The notes beneath the pieces are model-generated. The model had not been told where the DNA came from and searched no databases. It saw only the letters and a list, made by a program, of their open reading frames with translations. A stretch of DNA of 38,966 nucleotides from Siccirubricoccus soli (GTDB taxonomy: Bacteria > Pseudomonadota > Alphaproteobacteria > Acetobacterales > Acetobacteraceae): NCBI RefSeq assembly GCF_024178315.1, contig NZ_JAMZIK010000149.1:1-38966 (forward strand), given 5' to 3'. Shown one piece after another: positions 16,003-23,385 of the stretch (positions are counted from its first letter, which is position 1; each line of letters begins with the position of its first letter). Made by a program: the position numbers and the translations under genes.

Positions 16003-16878
16003 ATGTCGCTCAGCGCCCTCAGCGGCCCCCGCATCAGATCCATCACCGAGGCCGGCCTGCCCTACGAGACCATCACGGTCGAGAAGCTGACGCCGCTGAT
16101 CGGCGCCGAGATCGGCGGCGCGGACCTCGCCCGCCTCAGCAACCGGCAGATGGACGAGATCCACCGCGCGCTGGCCGAGAACCTGGTCATCTTCTTCCGC
16201 GACCAGCACCTGACCCAGGAGCAGCACCTGGAATTCGGCCGGCAATTCGGGGAGCTCCACCTCCACCCCGCGGCCCCGCACGAGCCCGGCCATCCCGAGC
16301 TGATGATCATCAAGGCGGACGAGAACTCCGTCCGCGCCAATGGCGAGGGCTGGCATTCCGACGTCTCCTGCGACGAGGAGCCGCCCATGGGCAGCATCCT
16401 CTACATCAAGGAATGCCCGCCCCATGGCGGCGACACGCTCTTCGCCAGCATGTACGCCGCCTATGACGCGCTCTCGGACCGGATGAAGGCCTATCTGGAA
16501 GGGCTGACCGCCATCCATAGCGGGGAGCATGTCTATCGCGGCATGTTCGCCAAGGAGGGGGTGGCGGACAAGCCGAGCTACCCGAAGGCGGTGCATCCGG
16601 TGGTGCGCACCCATCCCATGACGGGGAAGAAGGCGCTCTACGTCAATCGCGGCTTCACCACCCGCATCCTCGGCATTCCGGTGGATGAGAGCGAGGGGAT
16701 CCTCCGCTACCTCTACGAGCATATGGAGAACCCGCTCTTCCAGTGCCGCTTCCGCTGGCAGCCGAATTCCGTGGCCTTCTGGGACAATCGCTGTGCCCAG
16801 CACCGGGCCATGTGGGATTACTGGCCGCAGCGCCGCTACGGCAACCGGGTGACGGTGAAGGGCGAGCGGCCCGTATAG
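16003..16878 (+). CDS. TauD/TfdA-family 2-oxoglutarate- and Fe(II)-dependent dioxygenase
   Basis: The 291-residue protein is close in length to E. coli taurine dioxygenase. The iron-binding facial triad is complete: His118 and Asp120 in WHSD, and His267 in QHRAMWDYWP. Arg278 and Arg282, 11 and 15 residues after the distal His, fit the 2-oxoglutarate and substrate carboxylate/sulfonate binding positions. The N-terminal motif LIGAEIGGADL is characteristic. The ATG at 16003 is chosen because AAGGA lies at 15991-15995 and family alignments begin there; the frame is open further upstream without a ribosome site. The substrate cannot be told: taurine, other sulfonates, or an aryloxyacid-like acid are possible. 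No sulfonate transporter is adjacent. A structured repeat follows directly after the stop. Confidence 0.9.
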   Translation: MSLSALSGPRIRSITEAGLPYETITVEKLTPLIGAEIGGADLARLSNRQMDEIHRALAENLVIFFRDQHLTQEQHLEFGRQFGELHLHPAAPHEPGHPELMIIKADENSVRANGEGWHSDVSCDEEPPMGSILYIKECPPHGGDTLFASMYAAYDALSDRMKAYLEGLTAIHSGEHVYRGMFAKEGVADKPSYPKAVHPVVRTHPMTGKKALYVNRGFTTRILGIPVDESEGILRYLYEHMENPLFQCRFRWQPNSVAFWDNRCAQHRAMWDYWPQRRYGNRVTVKGERPV

Positions 16879-16882
16879 CATT

Positions 16883-16990
16883 CCCCACGACGTCGCTGCG
16901 CGACGCCGTGGGGGGCCGGAGTCGCTGGAGTCCCGGGATCCCGCACAGCCTTCCGCGGCGAAGCCGCGGAAGGACAACGGGCGGCGGCAG
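16883..16990 (+). repeat. Two-hairpin 3'-end repeat, copy A
   Basis: It begins four bases after the dioxygenase stop codon. Hairpin 1 pairs 16883-16895 with 16901-16913 (13 bp with one A-C mismatch, loop ctgcg). Hairpin 2 pairs 16949-16959 with 16963-16973 (11 bp, loop gaa). Two further copies follow purD (32139) and the HD-domain gene (37007-37099, minus strand). The conserved text includes CGCACAGCC before hairpin 2. It probably acts at the RNA level as a terminator or 3'-end stabiliser. Confidence 0.8.
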
Positions 16991-17129
16991 GTTTCGATGG
17001 GCGTCAGGGTCCGCAACCGCCCGGGCGTGGCTACGAGCGCCGCATGCCGGGGAAGGCACGCAGCTTTTCCGTGGCGCGTGGCGGGAGGAGGGTGAAGGCT
17101 GGAGCGGCCCGGAGCCGGGAAAGGCATCG

Positions 17130-17561
17130 ATGCTCACAGGTCAACTCGCGCTTCTCGTTGCCGCCGTCTTCGCGGGCGCCGCTCTCTACATCAACCTCGT
17201 CGAGCAGCCCGCCCGCCTGTCGCTGGACGACCGCTCCCTGCTGGCCGAGTGGACGCTCTCCTACCGGCGCGGCACCGCCATGCAGGCCCCGCTCGCCATC
17301 ATCGGCTGCCTGCTCGGGCTCGCCGCCTGGTGGCAGGCCGGCCATGCCGGATGGGCCATCGGCGGGCTCCTTATGGTCGCCAACTGGCCCGTCACGCTCC
17401 TCGCCATCATGCCGACGAACCGGCGGCTCATGGGCATCAACCCGGCGATGGCCGGCCCCGAGAGCCGCGCCATGATCCAGCGCTGGAACGCGCTGCACGC
17501 CGGCCGCACCGCGCTCGGCGCCGCGGCGGCCCTGGCCTTCCTCTGGGCATCCCTCGCCTGA
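17130..17561 (+). CDS. DUF1772-like small membrane protein
   Basis: This is a 143-residue integral membrane protein with about four predicted helices. The pattern (N-terminal helix, LVEQPARL, a polar loop, then LAIMPTNRRLM and a conserved RWNALHAGRT segment) resembles the DUF1772/anthrone-oxygenase-like family. No enzymatic function is established for bacterial members. GGGAAAGG lies just upstream of the ATG. The gene sits between the dioxygenase repeat and coaBC with no clear operon partner. Confidence 0.75.
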   Translation: MLTGQLALLVAAVFAGAALYINLVEQPARLSLDDRSLLAEWTLSYRRGTAMQAPLAIIGCLLGLAAWWQAGHAGWAIGGLLMVANWPVTLLAIMPTNRRLMGINPAMAGPESRAMIQRWNALHAGRTALGAAAALAFLWASLA

Positions 17562-17654
17562 CCCAGGGCAATGTCCCGGCCTGCCAGGGCGAGGCCGGCG
17601 CCGCGGGCGCCACCCGCTTCGACAGCCGCCCCCCGCCCGCGCTAGGCTGCCGCC

Positions 17655-18842
17655 ATGCTGAAAGACCGCCGCATCCTTCTCATCCTCTCCGGCAGCATCG
17701 CCGCCTACAAGGCGCTGGAGCTGACGCGCCTGCTCCGCAAGGCGGGCGCCCAGGTGATGGCGGTGCTCACCGCCGGCGGCGCGCGTTTTGTGACGAAGGA
17801 GGCGCTGGCAGGGATCACCGGCCAGCGCGTGCATGACGATCTCTGGGCCGCCGAGGCCGAGATCGGCCATATCCGCCTCGCCCGCTGGCCCGACCTCGTC
17901 GTGGTGGCGCCGGCCAGCGCCGATCTGCTGGCGAAGATGGCGCATGGGCTGGCGGACGACCTCGCCAGCACTATCCTGCTGGCCACCCGAGCCCCGCTGC
18001 TGGTCGCCCCCGCCATGAACCCGGCGATGTGGGAGCATCCGGCGACGCGCGCCAACCTGGCGCTGCTCATTGCCCGCGGCGTCGCCGTGTCAGGCCCCAA
18101 CAGCGGCCCGATGGCGGAGCCGGAAAGCGGCCCCGGAAGGCTGGCGGAGCCGGGGGAGATCCTCGCCGCCATCACCGCGCTTCTCACCCCCGCCGCCCGC
18201 CCGCTCGCCGGCCGCCACGCCCTGGTGACGGCCGGCCCGACGCATGAGCCGATCGACCCGGTGCGCTACATCGCCAACCGCAGCAGCGGCAAGCAGGGCT
18301 ATGCCATCGCCGCCGCGCTCGCCGCGCTCGGCGCCCGCGTCACCCTGGTCTCCGGCCCTACCGTGCTGCCGGACCCGCCGGGCGTCGGCGTCACGCGCAT
18401 CGAATCGGCGCGGGAGATGCTGGCCGCCTGCGAGGCGGCGCTGCCCGCCGACATCGCGGTGATGAACGCCGCCGTCGCCGATTGGCGGGTGGCGCGGGAG
18501 GCCGACCAGAAGCTGAAGAAGGAGCCGGGCGCCGCCGCCCCCACCCTGGCCATGACGCTGAACCCCGACATCCTCGCCACCCTCTCCCGCCACGCCCAGC
18601 GGCCCGGCCTCGTCATCGGCTTCGCGGCGGAGACGGAGAAGGTGGTGGAGCACGCCATCGAGAAGCGCCGCCGCAAGGGCTGCGACTGGATCGTGGCGAA
18701 TGACGTGACCGGCGGGGTGATGGGCGGCGATGCCAACACCGTGCATCTGGTGACCGCCGAAGGCGTGGAGGATTGGCCGGAACTGCCGAAGGAGGCGGTC
18801 GCCGCCCGCCTCGCCGCCCGCATCGCGGAGGCGCTGGCATGA
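17655..18842 (+). CDS. coaBC: Bifunctional phosphopantothenoylcysteine decarboxylase / phosphopantothenate-cysteine ligase
   Basis: The 395-residue cytosolic enzyme performs two consecutive steps of coenzyme A synthesis. The CoaC flavoprotein half (about 1-180) shows SGSIAAYKA, the catalytic His72 in GHIRLAR and PAMNPAMW with Asn122. The CoaB half (about 185-395) shows [25 protein letters not shown] and KLKKEP, matching the CTP/phosphopantothenate site. One key feature is odd. The substrate-clamp motif, normally ACG followed by a GPGR element and carrying the catalytic Cys (Cys158 in E. coli), reads [10 protein letters not shown] here with Glu155 in the Cys position. The stop overlaps the dut start (ATGA), so the two genes are coupled. 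No strong ribosome site is visible before the ATG, but the start matches the family N-terminus. Confidence 0.95.
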   Translation: MLKDRRILLILSGSIAAYKALELTRLLRKAGAQVMAVLTAGGARFVTKEALAGITGQRVHDDLWAAEAEIGHIRLARWPDLVVVAPASADLLAKMAHGLADDLASTILLATRAPLLVAPAMNPAMWEHPATRANLALLIARGVAVSGPNSGPMAEPESGPGRLAEPGEILAAITALLTPAARPLAGRHALVTAGPTHEPIDPVRYIANRSSGKQGYAIAAALAALGARVTLVSGPTVLPDPPGVGVTRIESAREMLAACEAALPADIAVMNAAVADWRVAREADQKLKKEPGAAAPTLAMTLNPDILATLSRHAQRPGLVIGFAAETEKVVEHAIEKRRRKGCDWIVANDVTGGVMGGDANTVHLVTAEGVEDWPELPKEAVAARLAARIAEALA

Positions 18843-19291
18843 GCGCGGTGGTCCAGGTGGTCCGCCTGCCGCATGCCGAGGGCCTGCCCCTGCCCAGCTA
18901 CGCGACGGAGGGCGCGGCCGGGATGGACCTGCTGGCCGCCGTCGCGGCGCCGCTCACCATCCCGCCCGGCGGCCGCGCCCTGGTGCCGACCGGGCTGCGC
19001 ATCGCCCTGCCGCCGGGGCATGAGCTGCAGGTCCGGCCGCGCTCCGGCCTTGCCCTGAAGCACGGCATCATGCTGCCGAACACCCCCGGCACCATCGACG
19101 AGGATTACCGCGGCGAGCTGCAGGTCATCGTCCTGAACGGCGGCAGCGAGCCCTTCACCGTGGAGCGCGGCATGCGCATCGCCCAGGCGGTGCTGGCGCA
19201 GGTGACGCGGGCCGCCTGGGCGGAGGTCTCGGCGCTGCCGGAGACGCGGCGCGGGGAGGGGGGCTTCGGCAGCACCGGCACGGGCGGCTGA
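18839..19291 (+). CDS. dut: Deoxyuridine 5'-triphosphate nucleotidohydrolase (dUTPase)
   Basis: The 150-residue homotrimeric enzyme hydrolyses dUTP to dUMP and pyrophosphate, keeping uracil out of DNA and supplying dTMP synthesis. All five conserved motifs appear in order: [35 protein letters not shown] and the flexible C-terminal arm GEGGFGSTG that closes over the substrate. The start ATG shares ATGA with the coaBC stop. The order coaBC-dut is a common chromosomal arrangement in proteobacteria. Confidence 0.96.
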   Translation: MSAVVQVVRLPHAEGLPLPSYATEGAAGMDLLAAVAAPLTIPPGGRALVPTGLRIALPPGHELQVRPRSGLALKHGIMLPNTPGTIDEDYRGELQVIVLNGGSEPFTVERGMRIAQAVLAQVTRAAWAEVSALPETRRGEGGFGSTGTGG

Positions 19292-19364
19292 AGCGCGCCG
19301 CCGGTGAGCGGCCCACCCCGCCCCCGCCTTGCCGGCCCCGCCACCCCGCCCCCATATCCCCCCC

Positions 19365-20192
19365 ATGGACCTCGACTTCACCGAAGCGGAGCTGCACCGC
19401 TATTCGCGCCACATCCTGCTGCAGGATGTCGGCGCCATCGGCCAGGCGAAGCTGCGCGCCGCGCGCGTGCTGATCATCGGCGCCGGCGGCCTCGGCGCGC
19501 CGCTCGCGCTCTACCTGGCGGCGGCGGGAGTCGGCACCATCGGCCTGCTCGACCATGACGTGCTGGAGCTTTCCAATCTCCAGCGCCAGGTCGTCCACGC
19601 CACCGCCCGCCTCGGCCGCAACAAGGCGGAGAGCGCGGCGGAGACCCTGGCCGCCCTGAACCCGGAGATCCGCGTCGAGGCCCATCCCCGCCGCCTGGAC
19701 GCCGCGGCGGCTGAGGAGCTGATCCCCCGCTACGACATCGTCTGCGACGGCACGGATAATTTCCCGACGCGCTTCCTGCTCGGCGATGCCTGCCACCTGC
19801 TCGGCCGGCCCCTGGTCTCGGCCGCCGTGCTGCGCTTCGAGGGCCAGCTTTCCACCTACAAGTCGCATCTGGGCGCGCCGCATCCCTGCCATCGCTGCCT
19901 GCACCCGGAGATGCCGCCGGAGGGGCTGGTGCCAAGCTGCTCCGAGGCCGGGGTGCTGGGCGCCGTCACCGGCGTGCTGGGCACCCTGCAGGCGACCGAG
20001 GTGCTGAAGGAGATCCTCGGCATCGGCGAGGGCATGTCCGGCCGGCTGCTGCTCTGGGATGCGCTGGACATGCGCTTCCGCGTGGTGAAGTTGCGGCGCG
20101 ACCCCGGCTGCCCGCTCTGCGGGGAGGGGGCGGCGATCCATGACCTCTCCGCCCATGCCGCGCCGCCGCCCCTGGTCTGCGCGGCCGTCTGA
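19365..20192 (+). CDS. moeB: MoeB/ThiF-family adenylyltransferase for sulfur-carrier proteins
   Basis: The 275-residue E1-like enzyme adenylates the C-terminal glycine of MoaD or ThiS during molybdopterin or thiamine synthesis. Visible elements are the N-terminal YSRHILL signature, the nucleotide-binding GAGGLGAPLALYLAAAGVG, the LSNLQRQ loop, the acidic DGTDNF segment, and two CxxC pairs (CHRC and CPLC) for structural zinc. There is no rhodanese domain, so this is the short form. It follows dut by 73 bases in the same direction. The start has no clear ribosome site because the upstream sequence is C-rich, but the N-terminus fits the family. Whether it serves molybdenum cofactor, thiamine or both cannot be decided here. 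Confidence 0.92.
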   Translation: MDLDFTEAELHRYSRHILLQDVGAIGQAKLRAARVLIIGAGGLGAPLALYLAAAGVGTIGLLDHDVLELSNLQRQVVHATARLGRNKAESAAETLAALNPEIRVEAHPRRLDAAAAEELIPRYDIVCDGTDNFPTRFLLGDACHLLGRPLVSAAVLRFEGQLSTYKSHLGAPHPCHRCLHPEMPPEGLVPSCSEAGVLGAVTGVLGTLQATEVLKEILGIGEGMSGRLLLWDALDMRFRVVKLRRDPGCPLCGEGAAIHDLSAHAAPPPLVCAAV

Positions 20193-20194
20193 TG

Positions 20195-20505
20195 CGGTGG
20201 GCGCGCCTCCGGGCATCCGGCGCTGCCATGGTACCTGCCGGGCCGCGCCTCCGGGCGCCGCGCCCTCGGGCCACCGGGTACTGCCGTGATGCCGGCCGGG
20301 TCGCGCCTCCGGCCGCTGCACCCTCCGGCGACGGCTCCCGCCATGCAGCCGGCCGGGCCGCGCCGCCGGGCGCCTGCACCCTCCGGGGCGGGGCCATGTG
20401 GCCGCTCGGCGCCCGCCGCCGGGCCTCCTGCATCTTCCTGCCTCCGGTTGCCGCCACCACGCCGGCCCGGTCATGCCTCCGGCCGCGAGCATCCTTCAGC
20501 GGGAG
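20195..20505. repeat. Degenerate tandem repeat of about 55-60 bases between moeB and the DsrE gene
   Basis: The 319-base gap consists of roughly five imperfect copies of one unit. The unit carries an element like GCCGGCCGGG, then CGCCTCCGG or CGCCGCCGG, then a CTGCACCCTCCGG-type segment, and ends near a CATG or TGATG. No coding function is convincing and no stem dominates. It separates genes that read in the same direction. Confidence 0.6.
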
Positions 20506-20511
20506 CGCGGC

Positions 20512-20883
20512 ATGAAGCCCCTCGGCATCCTCCTCCTCTCCGGCGACCACGACCGGGCGCATTACGCCCTGGTGCTGGCCACCGGCGCGGCGGCGCTGGG
20601 GCGGGAGGTCACCCTCTTCGCCAGCAATGCCGGCTGCCGCCTCCTCCTGGCGGAGACGCCCCTGCTCGCCGACAAGCGGGAGACGCTGCTGGCCGAACGC
20701 GGCGTCGCCACCCTGGCGGTGCTGCTGGAGGCGGCGGCGGAGCTCGGCCTGCGCCGCATCGCCTGCGAGGCGGGGCTGAAGGCGGAAGGCCTGGCCGGGG
20801 CACCTCTCGCCCCGGGGGTGGAGGTGGCGGGCGTCGCCACCTTCCTCGCCGCGGTGACCGATGGGCAGATGCTCTCGCTGTAA
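20512..20883 (+). CDS. DsrE/DsrF-like family protein
   Basis: This is a 123-residue soluble alpha/beta protein. It begins with the family strand-loop GILLLSGDHDRAHYALVLATGAAALG, followed by VTLFASNAGCRLLL. A cysteine in RRIACEAGLKAEG sits where sulfur-relay DsrE proteins carry their acceptor Cys. Members of this family move persulfide sulfur or are of unknown role. GGGAG lies just ahead of the ATG, which I prefer to the longer open frame upstream because that part would translate the GC-rich repeat. The neighbouring moeB (sulfur-carrier activation) makes a sulfur-related role plausible but unproven. Confidence 0.75.
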   Translation: MKPLGILLLSGDHDRAHYALVLATGAAALGREVTLFASNAGCRLLLAETPLLADKRETLLAERGVATLAVLLEAAAELGLRRIACEAGLKAEGLAGAPLAPGVEVAGVATFLAAVTDGQMLSL

Positions 20884-20946
20884 CAGCTCCGCGCCCGGCA
20901 GGTCGCAATTCGCCCCCGGCATACCTATCTTGGCTGTAATCTATGT

Positions 20947-20974
20947 CTTACCTGTAAGAAGAACCTGCCGGAGA
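20947..20974 (+). promoter_or_regulatory. AT-richer leader with small dyad and ribosome binding site
   Basis: Between the DsrE-like gene and the Tim44-domain gene there is a short tract of unusually low GC. It carries CTTACCTGTAAG (20947-20958, 5-bp arms) and the ribosome site GGAGA at 20970-20974, ten bases before the ATG at 20985. The tract probably contains the promoter, but no -35/-10 pair with good spacing is clear. Confidence 0.35.
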
Positions 20975-20984
20975 CCTTTGCCTC

Positions 20985-21983
20985 ATGCCCCGTCCCCGTC
21001 TGCTCCTCGCAGCCCTGGCCGCCGCGGCCCTGGCCCTTGCCCCGGCGCTGACCGAAGCACGGCCGGGCGGCGGCAGCTCCATGGGCAGCCGCGGCGCCCG
21101 CACCTACAGCCCGCCACCCAGCACCCAGACCACCCCCGGCGGCGGCTTCCGCCCGATGGACCGGACGATGGAGTCCCCGACCCGGCCCGCCACCCCCGGC
21201 TATGCCCAGCCGGCGCCGCGGGCGCCGATCGGCCGGCCCAACCCGCAGGGCGGCTTCTTCTCCCGCAGCCCCTTCATGGCCGGGCTGATGGGCGGGCTGA
21301 TCGGCGCCGGCATCGGCGGGCTGCTCTTCGGCCATGGGCTGTTCGGCGGCTTCACCGGCTTCGCCAGCTTCCTTGGCCTGCTGCTGCAGATCGCGCTGAT
21401 CGCCGGGCTGGTCTGGCTGGTGATGGGCTTCCTGCGCCGCCGCCAGCCGCAGCCGGCGATGGCCGGCATGGCGCCCGGCCTCGCGCGCAACGCCATGGCC
21501 GGGGACGGCCCCGGCAGCATGGGCGCCGGCCGCCCCGGCGCGGCCATGGCCGGCAGCGCCGGCCCGGACGCCGCCCCGGTCCGCATCCTGCCGGAGGATT
21601 TCAACGCCTTCGAGCAGGCGCTGAAGGCGGTGAACGACGCCTGGTCCCGCCGCGACGCCGGCACGCTGCAGCGCCTGGCGACGCCGGAGATGGCCCGCTA
21701 CTTCGCCGATGACCTCGCCGACCTCGCCGCCCGCGGCTGGCACAACGAGACGCGCGACGTCCGGCTGGAGCAGGGCGACCTGGCCGAGGCCTGGCGGGAG
21801 GGCGACCGGGAGTTCGCCACCGTGGCCATGCGCTTCAGCCTGGTGGACGTGACTTGGCGCCTGGCCGACCGGGCGGTGATGGAGGGCGACCCGAACCGCC
21901 GCACGGTGGCGACGGAGCTCTGGACCTTCACCCGCCGGGCCGGTGGCCCCTGGCAGCTTTCCGCCATCCAGCAGGCGGGCTGA
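20985..21983 (+). CDS. Tim44-domain (TIM44-like) membrane protein
   Basis: The 332-residue protein has an N-terminal signal sequence (about 1-24). A Gly/Pro-rich low-complexity region with several Ser/Thr-Pro segments follows (about 25-85). Next are a glycine-zipper-like stretch (FMAGLMGGLIGAGIGGLLFG) and a hydrophobic helix ending in FLRRR (about 95-155). After another Gly/Met/Ala-rich linker the C-terminal Tim44-like domain (about 200-330) starts at EDFNAFEQALKAVNDAWSRRD and ends at WTFTRRAGGPWQLSAIQQ. Bacterial proteins with this layout are common in alphaproteobacteria and are poorly characterised. They are related in fold to mitochondrial Tim44 and to NTF2-like domains. The GGAGA ribosome site supports the chosen start. 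Confidence 0.85.
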   Translation: MPRPRLLLAALAAAALALAPALTEARPGGGSSMGSRGARTYSPPPSTQTTPGGGFRPMDRTMESPTRPATPGYAQPAPRAPIGRPNPQGGFFSRSPFMAGLMGGLIGAGIGGLLFGHGLFGGFTGFASFLGLLLQIALIAGLVWLVMGFLRRRQPQPAMAGMAPGLARNAMAGDGPGSMGAGRPGAAMAGSAGPDAAPVRILPEDFNAFEQALKAVNDAWSRRDAGTLQRLATPEMARYFADDLADLAARGWHNETRDVRLEQGDLAEAWREGDREFATVAMRFSLVDVTWRLADRAVMEGDPNRRTVATELWTFTRRAGGPWQLSAIQQAG

Positions 21984-22111
21984 GGCCGGGGCGGGGGGCG
22001 GCCCGAGGCTGCCACCCGGGCGCCTTCCGGCCGGGCGGCATCGGCTGGAGCGTGATCGGTCAGGGCCGGATCGGCCGAACCGTCACTCACATGGCCTGGC
22101 AACAGGATAGG

Positions 22112-22148
22112 GCGGGGCTGGGGTGAACGAAGCTCACTCCAGCCCCGC
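22112..22148. terminator. Strong 15-bp hairpin in the gap after the Tim44-domain gene
   Basis: The arms at 22112-22126 and 22134-22148 pair fully except for one G-U, around the loop acgaagc. There is no T-run on either side. The hairpin lies 128 bases after the Tim44-gene stop inside a 430-base gap (21984-22413), in which I see no other feature. It may be a Rho-assisted terminator or an mRNA 3'-end structure. Confidence 0.5.
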
Positions 22149-22413
22149 TCTGGTGGCGCTGACCCTGCGCACGCCAAGGGGCTGCAGCAGGTCCCACTGG
22201 CGCGGCCAGCGGGAACCGCGCCTGGAGCCCGGCCCGAGGGGCCGGTGGCAGCCAGGCTGCCCCGCAGGCGGCCTCTGGGCCGGCCCTCACTCTCACGTTT
22301 CCGCAAGCGGCCGGGCATCGCGGCCCGCCGCGCTGGATAATGTGGCAATCCGGGACCAAATGATGGCAGGAATATGGCGGGGCCTGCCCCGCACCTCTTG
22401 CCGGAGTGTCCTG

Positions 22414-22590
22414 ATGTTCGCCCTTTGCTTCATCGCCATTGCCGCTGCCCTGGCCGGCCTGGCCGTGGTCGGCCTGGCGCTGGGCGCCGGGGTCGGGGCG
22501 ATGGCCCTGCTGGCGGCCCCGGGCTTTGGCGCCCTCTCGCTCGGCGCCGGCCTCGCCGCCGCCGTCCTGGCCCTGCGCCGCCCAAGCTGA
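22414..22590 (+). CDS. Small hydrophobic membrane protein, 58 residues
   Basis: The peptide consists of two hydrophobic Ala/Gly/Leu-rich helices joined by a short turn, ending in RRPS. GGAG at 22403-22406 is seven bases before the ATG, which supports it as a real small gene. The frame is open further upstream, but there it has an unlikely composition and no ribosome site. No family is recognised. It may be a small inner-membrane protein of the kind often linked to envelope stress. Confidence 0.55.
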   Translation: MFALCFIAIAAALAGLAVVGLALGAGVGAMALLAAPGFGALSLGAGLAAAVLALRRPS

Positions 22591-22822
22591 ACCCGCGCCC
22601 TGCCGGCCGGCGGCCCTGCCGGATCGGTTGCCGTCCCGGCCTCGCCGCCCTGGGCTGAGGAACGGCCCCGGGCCAGCCGCCACAATGCCGGCTCCGCGCT
22701 GCGCCCTTCGGCCCGTCCGGCTGCCGCGCCTTATATCAGCGGCATCGGTCCCCGGCCGATGCCGGGCAGCCCGCCCGCCGACCGAGGTGCGGGTCAGCAG
22801 CCATGGTCACCCTCCCCTGGCC

Positions 22823-23314
22823 TCAGCCCGCCATGCCCAGCCGCGGCCCCTCGGGCAGCAGCGCCAGATGCGTCACATGCCGCTTGCCATGGGTGTCGGC
22901 GGTCAGCACGGCGGCGGTGTGGCGGTTGTCGTGCACCGTCGCCAGGCCGAAGCCATGCACCTGCAGCAGCAGGAAATGGTCCGTCACCCGCACCAGGTAC
23001 CAGCCCCGCGGCAGCCCGTCCCGCACCAGCTTCAGCAGGGACACCCGCTTCTCCGGCAGCGGCACGGGGCAGAAGGGCACGCCGTAGCCCCGCAGCACCG
23101 CCAGCAGGTCCCGCCAATAGGCGGTGACCACCGGGCCGGAGGCCGGGTACCAGTCGGGCGCCGCCGCGCGCAGGGCGTCGCAGGCCTCCGCATAGGGGCG
23201 GCCGGCGGCCAGGGCGAGGGCGGCAGGCCCGCACCAGGGCGTCAGGCCGTCATTCTCGGCGGCCAGGGCAAGATGGCCTCGGCTGCCGGCCGGGCGGGCG
23301 GGGGCTGGGAGCAT
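22823..23314 (-). CDS. Uncharacterised protein, possible papain-fold cysteine peptidase
   Basis: This is a 163-residue soluble protein. A Cys in TPWCGPAALALAAG begins a helix, as in the CGP(T/A)A motif of C39- or NlpC-like papain-fold peptidases. A His in VTDHFLLLQVHG begins a strand and is followed by VHDNRH, which could provide the third Asn/Asp residue. The order Cys-His-Asn and the spacing fit that fold, but I do not recognise a named family. There is no signal peptide. AGGA lies just upstream of the ATG, and a promoter-like pair lies 42 bases farther upstream. The gene reads in the same direction as the XRE regulator, 71 bases after it. Confidence 0.65.
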   Translation of the reverse strand: MLPAPARPAGSRGHLALAAENDGLTPWCGPAALALAAGRPYAEACDALRAAAPDWYPASGPVVTAYWRDLLAVLRGYGVPFCPVPLPEKRVSLLKLVRDGLPRGWYLVRVTDHFLLLQVHGFGLATVHDNRHTAAVLTADTHGKRHVTHLALLPEGPRLGMAG

Positions 23315-23355
23315 CGCGCATTCCTGGGATGGAGGGGCCGGTCGCTTGGCCTCTC

Positions 23356-23384
23356 ACTATCGCGATGCATCACATTGTAGTCAA
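23356..23384 (-). promoter_or_regulatory. Sigma-70-type promoter of the minus-strand peptidase-like gene
   Basis: On the minus strand TTGACT (23384-23379) and GATAGT (23361-23356) are separated by exactly 17 bases. These are 5/6 and 4/6 matches to the -35 and -10 consensus. The tract is conspicuously AT-richer than its surroundings. Transcription would start near 23350, about 35 bases ahead of the ATG at 23314. The -35 box lies directly beside the stop codon of the XRE gene. Confidence 0.6.
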
Positions 23385-23385
23385 T

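Noticed and set aside
20398-20511. Longer start for the DsrE-like protein
   Set aside because: The added residues would translate the degenerate repeat and do not resemble the family. The ATG at 20512 has a ribosome site and begins at the first strand of the fold.
20193-20511. CRISPR-like array suggested by repeated blocks
   Set aside because: The units are imperfect, the spacing is irregular and there are no unique spacers between identical repeats. It is a degenerate tandem repeat.
22123-22413. N-terminal extension of the 58-residue membrane peptide
   Set aside because: It begins inside the hairpin at 22112-22148 and has no hydrophobic or domain structure. The start at 22414 has a well-spaced GGAG.
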